Position numbers and translations under genes: made by a program. A DNA stretch of 14,626 nucleotides from Terriglobia bacterium. Lineage in GTDB: Bacteria > Acidobacteriota > Terriglobia > UBA7540. Positions 1 through 7,195 of this stretch are shown one piece after another (within the stretch, counting starts at the first letter, position 1; each line of letters begins with the position of its first letter). The notes below the pieces were generated by a model. The model made no database searches, was not told the origin of the DNA, and saw only the letters and a program-made list of their open reading frames with translations. The stretch spans positions 1-14,626 of the forward strand of contig JASHTZ010000172.1 of NCBI GenBank assembly GCA_030040295.1, in the 5' to 3' direction.

Positions 1-1
1 G

Positions 2-664
2 GACGGCGTTACCAAGGTGTTTTTCACCGACGAGGTGGAGACGCACGCGCTCTCCGGGATTTACCTCGAAATCCGGCGCGGGGAGTATCTCTCCATCTCC
101 GGCCCGTCGGGCTGCGGCAAATCCACGCTGCTTTCCATCCTCGGCCTGCTCGACTCGCCGACGGACGGGAAGTATACGCTGAACAGTTCGCCGCTCGAGG
201 CGCTTTCCATTTCCGACCGCACGCGCATTCGCAATCGGGAAATCGGGTTCATCTTTCAGGCGTTCAACCTGATTGGGGATCTCACGGTTTACGAGAACGT
301 GGAGCTGCCGCTCACCTACCGCGGCATGCCGGGTTCGGAGCGTCGCCAGCGCGTGCAGGAGGCGCTGGAGCGCGTGGGGATGTCGCACCGCGTGAAACAC
401 TATCCCGCGCAGCTCTCCGGCGGCCAGCAGCAGCGCGTGGCCGTGGCTCGGGCGCTGGTGGGCAAGCCCTCCATCCTGCTTGCCGATGAACCCACCGGCA
501 ACCTTGATTCGAAGAACGGCGAGGCGGTGATGGAGCTGCTACGCGATTTGCACCGCGAAGGCGCCACCATCTGCATGGTGACGCACGACCCGCGCTACGC
601 GGATTTCGCCGAGCGCACCGTGCATCTGTTTGACGGCCGCATCGTGGAAGAAACGCGGGCGTGA
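2..664 (+). CDS. ABC transporter ATP-binding protein, MacB/LolD type (5' partial)
   Basis: ATPase subunit that should power the adjacent MacB-like permease from the cytoplasmic face. The frame is open to the first base (DGVTKV precedes a GTG at 17), and the family normally begins about 5-10 residues earlier, so the true start lies outside the window. Numbering from the first visible residue, it shows Walker A GPSGCGKST (about 34-42), the Q-loop Gln in FIFQAFNL (about 86), signature LSGGQQQR (about 138-145), Walker B ILLADE (about 158-163), a canonical D-loop NLD and the H-loop His in MVTHD. All catalytic elements are intact, so it should be active. The ADOP permease starts 78 bp downstream on the same strand, suggesting one transcript. 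The substrate cannot be read from the ATPase; the MacB/LolD class handles lipoproteins, peptides or macrolides. Confidence 0.93.
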   Translation, partial: DGVTKVFFTDEVETHALSGIYLEIRRGEYLSISGPSGCGKSTLLSILGLLDSPTDGKYTLNSSPLEALSISDRTRIRNREIGFIFQAFNLIGDLTVYENVELPLTYRGMPGSERRQRVQEALERVGMSHRVKHYPAQLSGGQQQRVAVARALVGKPSILLADEPTGNLDSKNGEAVMELLRDLHREGATICMVTHDPRYADFAERTVHLFDGRIVEETRA

Positions 665-680
665 GCTATGGAATTTTGCG

Positions 681-727
681 ATTTGGCCCAATCACCAAAT
701 GGCTCAATAGCCAAATGTTCCATTGTC
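681..727 (+). repeat. Degenerate 8-bp-period intergenic repeat with short inverted arms
   Basis: The gap between the ATPase and permease genes contains consecutive 8-mers of similar form: CCCAATCA, CCAAATGG, CTCAATAG, CCAAATGT. ATTTGGC (681-687) is also the exact reverse complement of GCCAAAT (710-716), so a 7-bp stem with a 22-nt loop is possible. There is no T-tract, so this is not a standard terminator. Function is unknown; it may be a decayed tandem repeat. Confidence 0.4.
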
Positions 728-742
728 TTTTTGGGGTGAGCG

Positions 743-3166
743 ATGGACACGCTGATTCAGGATGTGAAGTACGCGCTTCGCACCTTGGGGAAAAATCCGG
801 GCTTCACCGCTGTGGCGCTCGCGACGCTGGCTCTCGGCATCGGCACCAATACCGCCATGTTCAGCGTGGTTTACGGCGTGCTCCTGCGCCCTCTGCCTTA
901 TCCCCAGCCTGAGAGCATCATCAGGATTTCCGGAATTCTGGGAGGCCGGGCGCTGCGATCGGGGTTCACCGCCGACGCCTTCGACTTTTGGAAAGAGCAT
1001 CGCGATCCGTTTGGAAACATCGCTGCCTCGGTCGGCACGGGATTCAATCTGGCGGGAGCCGGGCGGGCCGAGCGCATCCAGGCGCTACGAGTCTCTCCAG
1101 AATTCTTCGGGGTTTTCGGAGTTCGCCCGTTTTTGGGCCGCGACTTCATTCCCGATGACGACCGCGCAGGTGGGCCCAATGTGGCGGTTTTGAATTACGG
1201 CCTCTGGGAGGAGCATTTCAACGATGATAGCTCGGCCATCGGCCGGAGCGTTTCACTTGACGGCACGCCCTACACGGTCATCGGGGTAATGCCCCGGGGA
1301 TTCGCGAGCATTCCGCCCGCTGATTTGTGGACTACCATTGAACCCGTGCGGCGCGGCATGGGCAGTGGCCAGAACTATCAGATCATCGCGCGGCTCAAGC
1401 CCGGTGTTTCTCAGCGGCAAGCCAGCAGCTACCTGGCAGCGCTTTCGCAATCGTTTGCAGAGGAAAACTATAAATGGATGAAGGCAGGAGACCGGAAAGC
1501 CCTGACCTTCTGGGCTGCCCCGTTTCGCTACGTCATCTCGAGCGACGCGCGCCAACCTTTGCTCGTCCTCTTCGCCGCCGTTGGATTCGTATTGCTGATT
1601 GCCTGCGTGAACGTAGCCAATCTTTTGCTGGCGCGGACGGCGGGTAGAGGCCGCGAGCTCGCACTGCGCAGTGCCTTGGGAGCGGGACGGACGCGCATTT
1701 TGCGCCAGGTTTTGACCGAAAGCGTTTTGCTCGCCGTGTTCGGCGGCGCCCTGGGTCTGATAGTGGCCTACTGCGGCCTCGGTTATCTCCTCTCACTCGC
1801 TCCGGACGTAATTCCGCGCGCCGAACACATTGGGCTGAACCTCTGGGCTCTGCTTTTCACCGCCGGCGCGGCGCTGCTTACCGGAATCCTCTTCGGGCTC
1901 GCGCCCGCTTTTCAAGCCGCTGGGACGGGGGTGAATGAAACCCTGAAAGAAAGCGAAGGGCGCGCGAGCCTGAGCCTGCACCGCCGCAGATTGAGCGCGG
2001 CCATGGTCTGCGCGGAGGTGGCGCTGTCACTGATTCTCCTGATTGGCTCCGGGCTGCTCATCAGGACCTTCATAGGTTTGCTGAGCACCGATCCGGGCTT
2101 CAACACGCGGAACCTGCTGACACTTCAAATTTGGACCACGGGCTCCAGGCATGATTCCGCTCCCGCTCTTCACGCCTTCTACCAGGATGTGCAGAGGCGC
2201 ATCGAGGCGATTCCCGGCGTTGAAAGCGCCTCGATTGTGGCCGCGGGCCTGCCGCTCGAAACTGGAATCAATTTGAACCCCGGAGTTCTTGTGAACGGCC
2301 GCGTTGAGTATCCCTCCGTGGATTATCGCGAGGTTACTCCGGAATACATTCAGACACTCGGCGTGCCTTTGCTGGCGGGAAGAAATTTCCAGCTTGCAGA
2401 TTCATTTGAGGCATCGAAGGTGACGATGATCAATGCCGAGTTCGCGCGCGAGTACTTTAAGGATCAAAATCCGGTCGGCAAAACGCTGACCCTGGACAAG
2501 GACCAGTTGGAGATCGTGGGTGTGATGGGCGATGTTCGCTCCAGCCTGAACGAGCCCGCGCCGCCCACCTTTTTCGTGCCGATTGCCCAGGCTTCATTTG
2601 AAACGGATCAAGGCCTGCAAGCCTGGTCGCCCACATCGATATTGGTCCGCACGGCCGTAAACCCTCTCAGCCTGAGCCGCGCCGTGGAGGCCGCAGTGCG
2701 CGACGCCGACCCCAATATTCCCATCGGGCACATCCGCTCAATGGAAGAAGTGCTGTCGGTTTCGCTGGCGTTCCAGCGGCTCTTGATGGCGTTGATGAGT
2801 GTGTTCGCAGTGCTGGCCCTGCTGCTCGCGGCAGTGGGAATTTACGGCGTGCTCTCCTACGCCGTGCGTCAGCGCACGCGCGAAATCGGAATTCGGCTGG
2901 CGATGGGGGCGCAGCGACTTGACGTGCTCCGGCTCGTCGTGGGCCAGGGGTTCCGCCTGGCGCTGGCCGGCTTGATCATCGGCGCCGCGGGCGCGCTCGC
3001 CCTGACGCATTACTTGTCCAGCTTGCTGTTCGGCGTCAAGCCGGATGATCCGCTCACGTTCGTCGCCGTTTCATTGCTGCTTTTGGCCGTGGCGATGCTG
3101 GCGGCTTTTGTTCCCGCGCTCCGGGCCACCAAGGTCGATCCCATCGTGGCATTGAGGCACGAGTAA
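743..3166 (+). CDS. ADOP-type MacB-like ABC transporter permease
   Basis: Large inner-membrane permease of 807 residues, the size expected for a duplicated MacB/FtsX permease. The N-terminus IQDVKYALRTLGKNPGFTAV is diagnostic of the ADOP class. Apparent membrane segments lie at about 21-45, 272-297, 326-350, 366-390, 420-443, 681-704, 733-756 and 771-792. Two large loops (about 46-265 and 444-650) resemble the MacB periplasmic core domain, and each is followed by an FtsX-type domain (about 275-398 and 684-801). The protein therefore looks like two MacB permeases fused. The C-terminal VDPIVALRHE is the usual end. The ATG at 743 is preceded by GGGGTGAG (733-740). Established: MacB-type pumps work by mechanotransmission with periplasmic partners. 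Inference: export or envelope transport powered by the ATPases on either side. No frameshift or truncation is visible. Confidence 0.93.
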   Translation: MDTLIQDVKYALRTLGKNPGFTAVALATLALGIGTNTAMFSVVYGVLLRPLPYPQPESIIRISGILGGRALRSGFTADAFDFWKEHRDPFGNIAASVGTGFNLAGAGRAERIQALRVSPEFFGVFGVRPFLGRDFIPDDDRAGGPNVAVLNYGLWEEHFNDDSSAIGRSVSLDGTPYTVIGVMPRGFASIPPADLWTTIEPVRRGMGSGQNYQIIARLKPGVSQRQASSYLAALSQSFAEENYKWMKAGDRKALTFWAAPFRYVISSDARQPLLVLFAAVGFVLLIACVNVANLLLARTAGRGRELALRSALGAGRTRILRQVLTESVLLAVFGGALGLIVAYCGLGYLLSLAPDVIPRAEHIGLNLWALLFTAGAALLTGILFGLAPAFQAAGTGVNETLKESEGRASLSLHRRRLSAAMVCAEVALSLILLIGSGLLIRTFIGLLSTDPGFNTRNLLTLQIWTTGSRHDSAPALHAFYQDVQRRIEAIPGVESASIVAAGLPLETGINLNPGVLVNGRVEYPSVDYREVTPEYIQTLGVPLLAGRNFQLADSFEASKVTMINAEFAREYFKDQNPVGKTLTLDKDQLEIVGVMGDVRSSLNEPAPPTFFVPIAQASFETDQGLQAWSPTSILVRTAVNPLSLSRAVEAAVRDADPNIPIGHIRSMEEVLSVSLAFQRLLMALMSVFAVLALLLAAVGIYGVLSYAVRQRTREIGIRLAMGAQRLDVLRLVVGQGFRLALAGLIIGAAGALALTHYLSSLLFGVKPDDPLTFVAVSLLLLAVAMLAAFVPALRATKVDPIVALRHE

Positions 3167-3235
3167 AGCCGTGGAAAGCGACGCGTGCGTTGGCCTCAGA
3201 CTCGATTGGCAGTCGGTAGGCGTGGACTCAGAATT

Positions 3236-3260
3236 GAATTTCGCGTTCACATTGAAATTC
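3236..3260. repeat. 7-bp inverted repeat GAATTTC/GAAATTC
   Basis: GAATTTC (3236-3242) and its exact reverse complement GAAATTC (3254-3260) are separated by 11 nt, which gives 18 bp centre to centre. Both arms are preceded by TT, so the units also resemble a near-direct repeat (TTGAATTTC, TTGAAATTC). It could be an operator half-site pair or an mRNA hairpin near the 3' end of the permease transcript. It may also be chance in an AT-richer patch. Confidence 0.3.
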
Positions 3261-3334
3261 CGCCACCGATTTTCATTGCAGCCACTGCCCCAGTGTGGGG
3301 CTACAGGAAACAACCCCTCACCCTATCACCCCTT

Positions 3335-3387
3335 CTCCCCTCCCCCTCTTCCCTCTCCCCAGGGGAGAGGGAAGAGGGGGAGGGGAG
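3335..3387. repeat. 26-bp perfect palindrome, homopyrimidine/homopurine, G-quadruplex capable
   Basis: Arms 3335-3360 and 3362-3387 are perfect reverse complements around a single A at 3361. The left arm is only C/T and the right arm only G/A. The stem resumes after a TT/TT mismatch: CCCC at 3329-3332 pairs with GGGG at 3390-3393. The right arm has four G-runs (GGGG, GGG, GGGGG, GGGG) separated by 1-4 nt, which fits the G-quadruplex pattern; the left arm gives the same on the - strand. It resembles, from memory, C-rich stem-loop repeats scattered between genes in many bacteria. A strong transcript barrier or mRNA 3'-end protector are possible roles. A weak TCTTTTC follows at 3401-3407. Confidence 0.85.
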
Positions 3388-3514
3388 TTGGGGTAAGGGG
3401 TCTTTTCAGTCCGATCAAACACTACATGTTGCTGATTGCCGGAACTGTCAAAAGCAGGTGCCAAATGCATTAAGATGTCGTTATGGGCACACGCTGCACG
3501 TCGATTAAGACATC

Positions 3515-3520
3515 AAGGAA
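3515..3520 (+). promoter_or_regulatory. Ribosome binding site for second ABC ATPase
   Basis: AAGGAA lies 6 nt before the ATG at 3527 and supports that start over the internal ATG three codons later. Confidence 0.6.
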
Positions 3521-3526
3521 ATCATC

Positions 3527-4186
3527 ATGATTAAAATGCAAAACCTCGACCGGTATTATCCCCTGGCGGGCGGGCGTTACTACGTCCTGCGGCGCATCAA
3601 CCTGGAGATCAAAGAAGGTGAATTCGTCACCATCATGGGGCCGTCGGGCGCGGGGAAGTCGACTCTCCTCAGCATCATCGGCATGCTCGACGGCGGCTGG
3701 GAAGGCGAGTTTTACTTCCTGGATCATCCCGTCCACAAGCTCAACTCCAAAAAGCGCATCGAAATCAATAAACGCTACATCGGTTTTGTCTTTCAGCAAT
3801 ACCACCTGCTCGACAGCCTGACGGTTGCGGAGAATCTTGACATCCCGCTCTCCTATCGCGATGTGAAGGCCTCGGAGCGGCAGGCGCTCGTCGCCGACGC
3901 GCTCGATCGCTTTCACATCGTGGGGAAGAAGGACCTCTTTCCCAGCCAGCTTTCGGGCGGCCAGCAGCAACTGGTGGGGGTGGCGCGCGCCGTGATCGCC
4001 AAACCCAAATTGATTCTTGCCGATGAACCCACCGGCAACCTGCACTCCACGCAGGGGCAGGAAATTATGGAGCTGTTCAAGAAGCTCAACAGCGAAGGAA
4101 CCACCGTCATTCAAGTAACCCACTCGGAGACCAACGCCGCCTACGGCCATCGCATTATCAAGCTCCAGGACGGCTGGATTGTGTGA
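3527..4186 (+). CDS. ABC transporter ATP-binding protein, MacB/LolD type, divergent signature
   Basis: Second 219-residue ATPase of the MacB/LolD class. Walker A GPSGAGKST is at 38-46, the Q-loop Gln at 90 (FVFQQYHLL), Walker B LILADE at 162-167 and the H-loop His at 199 (QVTHSE), so ATP binding and hydrolysis residues are present. Three positions differ from the first ATPase in this window: the signature reads LSGGQQQLV (L149 where R is usual), the D-loop reads NLH (H173 for the usual Asp) and the residue after the H-loop His is Ser rather than Asp. These changes fit the same face of the dimer and suggest a distinct subfamily or a partner in a heterodimer. It follows the permease by 360 bp and precedes the regulator by 80 bp. 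It may serve the ADOP permease in place of, or together with, the first ATPase. Confidence 0.92.
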   Translation: MIKMQNLDRYYPLAGGRYYVLRRINLEIKEGEFVTIMGPSGAGKSTLLSIIGMLDGGWEGEFYFLDHPVHKLNSKKRIEINKRYIGFVFQQYHLLDSLTVAENLDIPLSYRDVKASERQALVADALDRFHIVGKKDLFPSQLSGGQQQLVGVARAVIAKPKLILADEPTGNLHSTQGQEIMELFKKLNSEGTTVIQVTHSETNAAYGHRIIKLQDGWIV

Positions 4187-4206
4187 GGGACGATTTCCGG
4201 TTGACG

Positions 4207-4235
4207 GCTGACCCCTGGAAATCTAACCTGTCAGC
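4207..4235. repeat. 6-bp inverted repeat GCTGAC/GTCAGC upstream of the regulator gene
   Basis: GCTGAC (4207-4212) and GTCAGC (4230-4235) are exact reverse complements with a 17-nt spacer, lying 31 nt before the regulator's ATG. It could be an operator for autoregulation or a weak hairpin. The evidence is only symmetry and position. Confidence 0.25.
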
Positions 4236-4266
4236 AGGCGGCCGAAAAACATTCCTCGATTAAACC

Positions 4267-5616
4267 ATGACCAGAATTCTTATCGCCGATGACCAAACGC
4301 ACGTGCTGGAAGCCCTTCGCATGCTCCTCAAGGGCGAGGGCTACGTGACGGAGTGTACGACTTCGCCGGACGGCATCCTATCCGCGGTGAAATCCAAAGA
4401 CTTCGATCTTGTCCTGATGGACCTTAACTTCACGCGCGACACAACCTCCGGCCAGGAAGGGCTCGACATTCTTTCCGCCCTGCAAGCGATGGACAGCACG
4501 CTTCCCGTCGTGGTGATGACAGCGTGGGCGAACGTGGGGCTGGCCGTGGAAGTGATGCGCCGCGGCGCAAGCAACTTCATCGAGAAGCCCTGGGACAATG
4601 CCCGCCTGATTGCCATTCTGCGCACGCAGGTGGAGCTGAGCCGCGCCTTGCGGGAAGGGCAGCGCCTGGAAGCGGAGAATCGCCTGCTGCGCGCCGAAGG
4701 CCGGCCCAAGATGATTGCCGAGTCGCCGGCCATGCAGCCGGTGCTCGCCCTGATCGCGCGCGTTGGACCTTCGGATGCCAACGTGCTGATCACCGGCGAG
4801 CACGGAACGGGGAAAGAAGTGGCGGCGCGCAGCCTGCACGCGCTCTCCGAGCGCGCCTCGCGGCCGATGGTCACGGTCAATGCCGGAGGTCTTTCGGAGG
4901 GAGTGTTTGAAAGCGAGCTGTTCGGCCACGTCAAGGGCGCATTTACGGACGCCAAAACCGATCGCGTCGGCCGTTTTGAATTAGCGGATGGTGGAACCCT
5001 ATTTCTCGATGAGATCGCCAACGTCCCGCTGAATCTGCAAGCCAAACTCCTGCGCGTGCTCGAGACGGGAGAGTTGGAGCGTGTGGGCTCCTCGAAAACC
5101 CGCCGCGTGGATGTGCGCGTCCTCTCCGCCACCAATGCCGATGTTTCGCAGGAGGTGCAATCCGGCCGCTTCCGCGAAGACCTGCTCTTCCGCTTGAATA
5201 CCATTGAGATTCACCTTCCACCTTTGCGCGAGCGGCGCGAGGATTTGCCCCTGCTGGCCAATTATTTCCTCCGGCAGTTTGCCCAGCGCTATCGAAAGCG
5301 GCTGACGGGTTTTGAGACCGCGGGGATGCAGGCGCTGCTGGAATACGCCTGGCCCGGAAATGTGCGCGAATTGGAGCACGCCATTGAGCGCGCCGTGCTG
5401 ATGGCGCAAGGCGAGCTGGAGCGTTCGAGCGACCTGGGCTTGCGCGCCGGGCGCGAGGGCTCCGGGCGGTTGGAGGATATGAGCCTGGAAGAGGTTGAGA
5501 GCCTTCTGGTGAAGAAGGCTTTGTCGCGCTATGAAGGGAACGTGAGCGCGGCGGCGGACTTTCTGGGATTGAGCCGAAGCGCGCTCTACCGGAGGCTCAA
5601 AAAACACGGGTTGTAG
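4267..5616 (+). CDS. NtrC-family sigma-54-dependent response regulator
   Basis: Cytoplasmic transcription activator of 449 residues with the full NtrC layout. The receiver domain (about 1-120) has acidic D8/D9, phospho-acceptor D52 (LVLMDLNF), T85 and K107. The AAA+ sigma-54 interaction domain (about 148-380) has Walker A GEHGTGKE (177-184), Walker B GGTLFLDEI (D248/E249), the sensor I region LSATNAD and WPGNVRELE (362-370). A Fis-type helix-turn-helix lies at about 424-449 (GNVSAAADFLGLSRSALYRRLKKHGL). The sigma-54 contact loop reads GAFTDA (224-229) instead of GAFTGA. No good Shine-Dalgarno precedes the ATG at 4267, but the receiver domain begins right there. The kinase gene follows after a 123-nt gap with a stem-loop, so the two form a two-component pair. 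Its targets are not visible; the neighbouring transporter is the obvious candidate. Confidence 0.95.
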   Translation: MTRILIADDQTHVLEALRMLLKGEGYVTECTTSPDGILSAVKSKDFDLVLMDLNFTRDTTSGQEGLDILSALQAMDSTLPVVVMTAWANVGLAVEVMRRGASNFIEKPWDNARLIAILRTQVELSRALREGQRLEAENRLLRAEGRPKMIAESPAMQPVLALIARVGPSDANVLITGEHGTGKEVAARSLHALSERASRPMVTVNAGGLSEGVFESELFGHVKGAFTDAKTDRVGRFELADGGTLFLDEIANVPLNLQAKLLRVLETGELERVGSSKTRRVDVRVLSATNADVSQEVQSGRFREDLLFRLNTIEIHLPPLRERREDLPLLANYFLRQFAQRYRKRLTGFETAGMQALLEYAWPGNVRELEHAIERAVLMAQGELERSSDLGLRAGREGSGRLEDMSLEEVESLLVKKALSRYEGNVSAAADFLGLSRSALYRRLKKHGL

Positions 5617-5635
5617 CACACGCCGAAATCGCTTT

Positions 5636-5663
5636 TGGCGCGTCTTATGACTATGACGCGCCA
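5636..5663 (+). repeat. 9-bp perfect stem-loop between regulator and kinase genes
   Basis: TGGCGCGTC (5636-5644) and GACGCGCCA (5655-5663) are exact reverse complements around a 10-nt loop, 19 nt after the regulator's stop codon. No T-run follows, so it is not a classic rho-independent terminator. It may stabilise the upstream mRNA end, attenuate read-through into the kinase gene, or act as a dyad binding site. Confidence 0.6.
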
Positions 5664-5728
5664 GCAATCGAGGTTCGATCCTGGAATTTCGCCCCTGTTC
5701 CCAGTTGTCAGTTTCGACGCCGACAGGC

Positions 5729-5735
5729 GGAAGGG
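5729..5735 (+). promoter_or_regulatory. Ribosome binding site fixing the kinase start at 5740
   Basis: GGAAGGG ends 4 nt before the ATG at 5740. Earlier in-frame starts (TTG at 5635, ATG at 5647 and 5653) fall inside the 9-bp stem-loop and have no such motif, so 5740 is preferred. A small CGCC-GACA-GGCG hairpin (5718-5729) touches the site and could modulate it. Confidence 0.6.
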
Positions 5736-5739
5736 CCGC

Positions 5740-7158
5740 ATGGCAGAAGACCAGGCAACGACCGGCGTATCACCCTTTGGCGGGTCACCGCGCCCCCACC
5801 GGATGCGCTTTGAAATGCGCATGCTCTCCCTGGCACTGTTCGCGGGACTGCCCGCGGTGATCGTGACGGTTCTTCTCCTCTGGATCGGCGACTATTCCAG
5901 CCCCACGCGTTGGACGCTTACCTTCTTCGTGGTCGCCTTATGGCTGGGCGCGGCTTTCACCCTGCGCTCCCGCCTGGTTTATCCTCTCCAAACCCTTTCC
6001 AATCTCCTGGGGGCATTGCGGGAAGAGGATTATTCGCTGCGCGCCCGCGATGCGCGCACCGACGATGCGCTCGGCGAAGTGATGCTGGAAGTGAATGCGC
6101 TCAGCGATGCCTTGCGCGGCCAGCGGCTCGGCACGATGGAAGCCACAGCCCTCCTGCGCAAGGTGGTGGAGGAAATTGACGTGGCGGTTTTCAGCTTCGA
6201 CAACGAGCACCGGCTGCGGCTGATGAATCGTGCGGGCGAGCGGCTTGTCGGCCTGCCCAATGAGCGCGCCTTGGGATTGACGGCCGCCGAGCTGGGTCTG
6301 GGGGATTGCCTCGCGGGCGAGTCCGCCAAGACCCTGACTCGGTCATTTCCCGGAGGCAGTGGGCGCTGGGACATGCGGCGCAGCACCTTCCGTGAAGGCG
6401 GCATGCCTCACGACCTTCTGGTCCTCACCGACCTCAGCCGGCCCCTGCGCGAAGAAGAACGCCAGGCGTGGCAGCGCCTGATTCGCGTGATCGGCCATGA
6501 GCTGAACAATTCCCTCGCCCCCATAAAGTCCATGGCGGGAACGCTGGAGATGATGCTCCGGCGCCAACCGCGCCCCACGGACTGGGAAGACGACATGCGC
6601 CACGGCCTGGAGGTAATTGAATCGCGGGCGGCCGCCCTGAGCCGTTTTCTGGACGCCTATGCCCGGCTCGCCCGCTTGCCGAAGCCCAAATGGCAAAACG
6701 TCGAAGCGGCCGAGCTGTTGCGCCGCGTTGTGGAGCTCGAAACACGCACCGCAGTCACCTTGACGCCCGGTCCCGTTTTGACCCTGCGCGCCGACCCCGA
6801 CCAATTGGAACAGCTCCTCATCAATTTGCTTCGCAACGCCGTGGACGCAACGCTCCAAAACGGCGGCCGGGTTTCCGTCAGTTGGGCCCGCCTGCACGAC
6901 CAACTGGAAGTTTGCATTCAGGATGAAGGGCCGGGTTTATCGAACACTTCCAATCTTTTCGTCCCTTTCTTCACCACCAAGCCTACAGGCTCCGGAATCG
7001 GACTGGTTTTGAGCCGGCAAATCGCCGAAGCCCACGGCGGCACTCTGACCCTGGAAAATCGCAAGGATCGCGCCGGATGTGAGGCTCGGTTGCGACTGCC
7101 TTTGCAGCAGCCTTCCATCGCCTTGGAAGAAAACGCCCACGACACGATCGCGCCGTAA
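5740..7158 (+). CDS. NtrY-like membrane sensor histidine kinase with HAMP and PAS
   Basis: Inner-membrane kinase expected to phosphorylate the regulator encoded just upstream. With the start at 5740 it has 472 residues. Two membrane segments (about 29-49 and 58-76) are separated by only about 8 residues, so there is almost no periplasmic sensor; sensing may be in the membrane or by the cytoplasmic PAS. A HAMP-like linker (about 77-130) and a PAS-like domain (about 138-230, VAVFSFDNEHRLRLMNRAGERLVG) follow. The H-box has H253 (VIGHELNNSLAPI), the N-box N366 (NLLRNAVDA), G1 DEGPGL (395-400), an F-box FVPFFTTK (407-414) and G2 GSGIGL (417-422). All catalytic boxes are intact. The H-box wording GHELNNSLAPIKS is typical of NtrY-type kinases. 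An alternative start at 5803 (MRFEMRMLS) would drop 21 residues. Confidence 0.94.
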   Translation: MAEDQATTGVSPFGGSPRPHRMRFEMRMLSLALFAGLPAVIVTVLLLWIGDYSSPTRWTLTFFVVALWLGAAFTLRSRLVYPLQTLSNLLGALREEDYSLRARDARTDDALGEVMLEVNALSDALRGQRLGTMEATALLRKVVEEIDVAVFSFDNEHRLRLMNRAGERLVGLPNERALGLTAAELGLGDCLAGESAKTLTRSFPGGSGRWDMRRSTFREGGMPHDLLVLTDLSRPLREEERQAWQRLIRVIGHELNNSLAPIKSMAGTLEMMLRRQPRPTDWEDDMRHGLEVIESRAAALSRFLDAYARLARLPKPKWQNVEAAELLRRVVELETRTAVTLTPGPVLTLRADPDQLEQLLINLLRNAVDATLQNGGRVSVSWARLHDQLEVCIQDEGPGLSNTSNLFVPFFTTKPTGSGIGLVLSRQIAEAHGGTLTLENRKDRAGCEARLRLPLQQPSIALEENAHDTIAP

Positions 7159-7195
7159 GGGTTCTTGTGAAACACGACCGGCTCGGTGATTTGCA

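Larger units (their letters stand above)
3167..3526 (+). other. 360-bp intergenic region with three inverted repeats
   Basis: No credible gene lies here. Short open frames cross it, but their translations are dominated by Pro/Ser/Arg/Gly from the C/G-rich palindrome and match no family I recognise. From left to right it holds a 7-bp AT-rich inverted repeat (3236-3260), a 6-bp GC hairpin (3287-3301: GCCCCA/TGGGGC, 3-nt loop) and a 26-bp perfect palindrome (3335-3387). The ribosome-binding site of the next gene lies at 3515-3520. No clear sigma-70 or sigma-54 promoter was found on the + strand. Confidence 0.7.

Noticed and set aside
1434..1449. Sigma-54-like site TGGCAG-N5-TCGC with correct GG/GC spacing
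   Set aside because: It lies deep inside the permease coding sequence with no gene start nearby; a chance match is likely.
3446..3470. Minus-strand TTGGCAC-N5-TTTG sequence resembling a -24/-12 promoter
   Set aside because: The essential GC at -12 is TG, and it would fire antisense into the permease gene with no gene to drive.
3484..3500. Plus-strand GGGCAC...TGCA before the second ATPase, resembling a sigma-54 promoter
   Set aside because: GG-to-GC spacing is 8-9 bp, not the required 10, so it should not be recognised.
3171..3508. Two overlapping + strand open frames of about 100 residues between the permease and the second ATPase
   Set aside because: Their translations follow the C/G palindrome (PPPLPSPQGRGKRGRG), they overlap each other, lack domain motifs and have no ribosome binding site.
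4341..5204. 287-residue minus-strand open frame opposite the response regulator
   Set aside because: It is an antisense shadow of a GC-rich gene: Ser/Arg-rich composition, no motifs, and the + strand protein is fully conserved in its domains.
5635..5739. N-terminal extension of the histidine kinase from TTG 5635
   Set aside because: The segment covers a 9-bp inverted repeat and lacks a Shine-Dalgarno; ATG 5740 has GGAAGGG 4 nt upstream.
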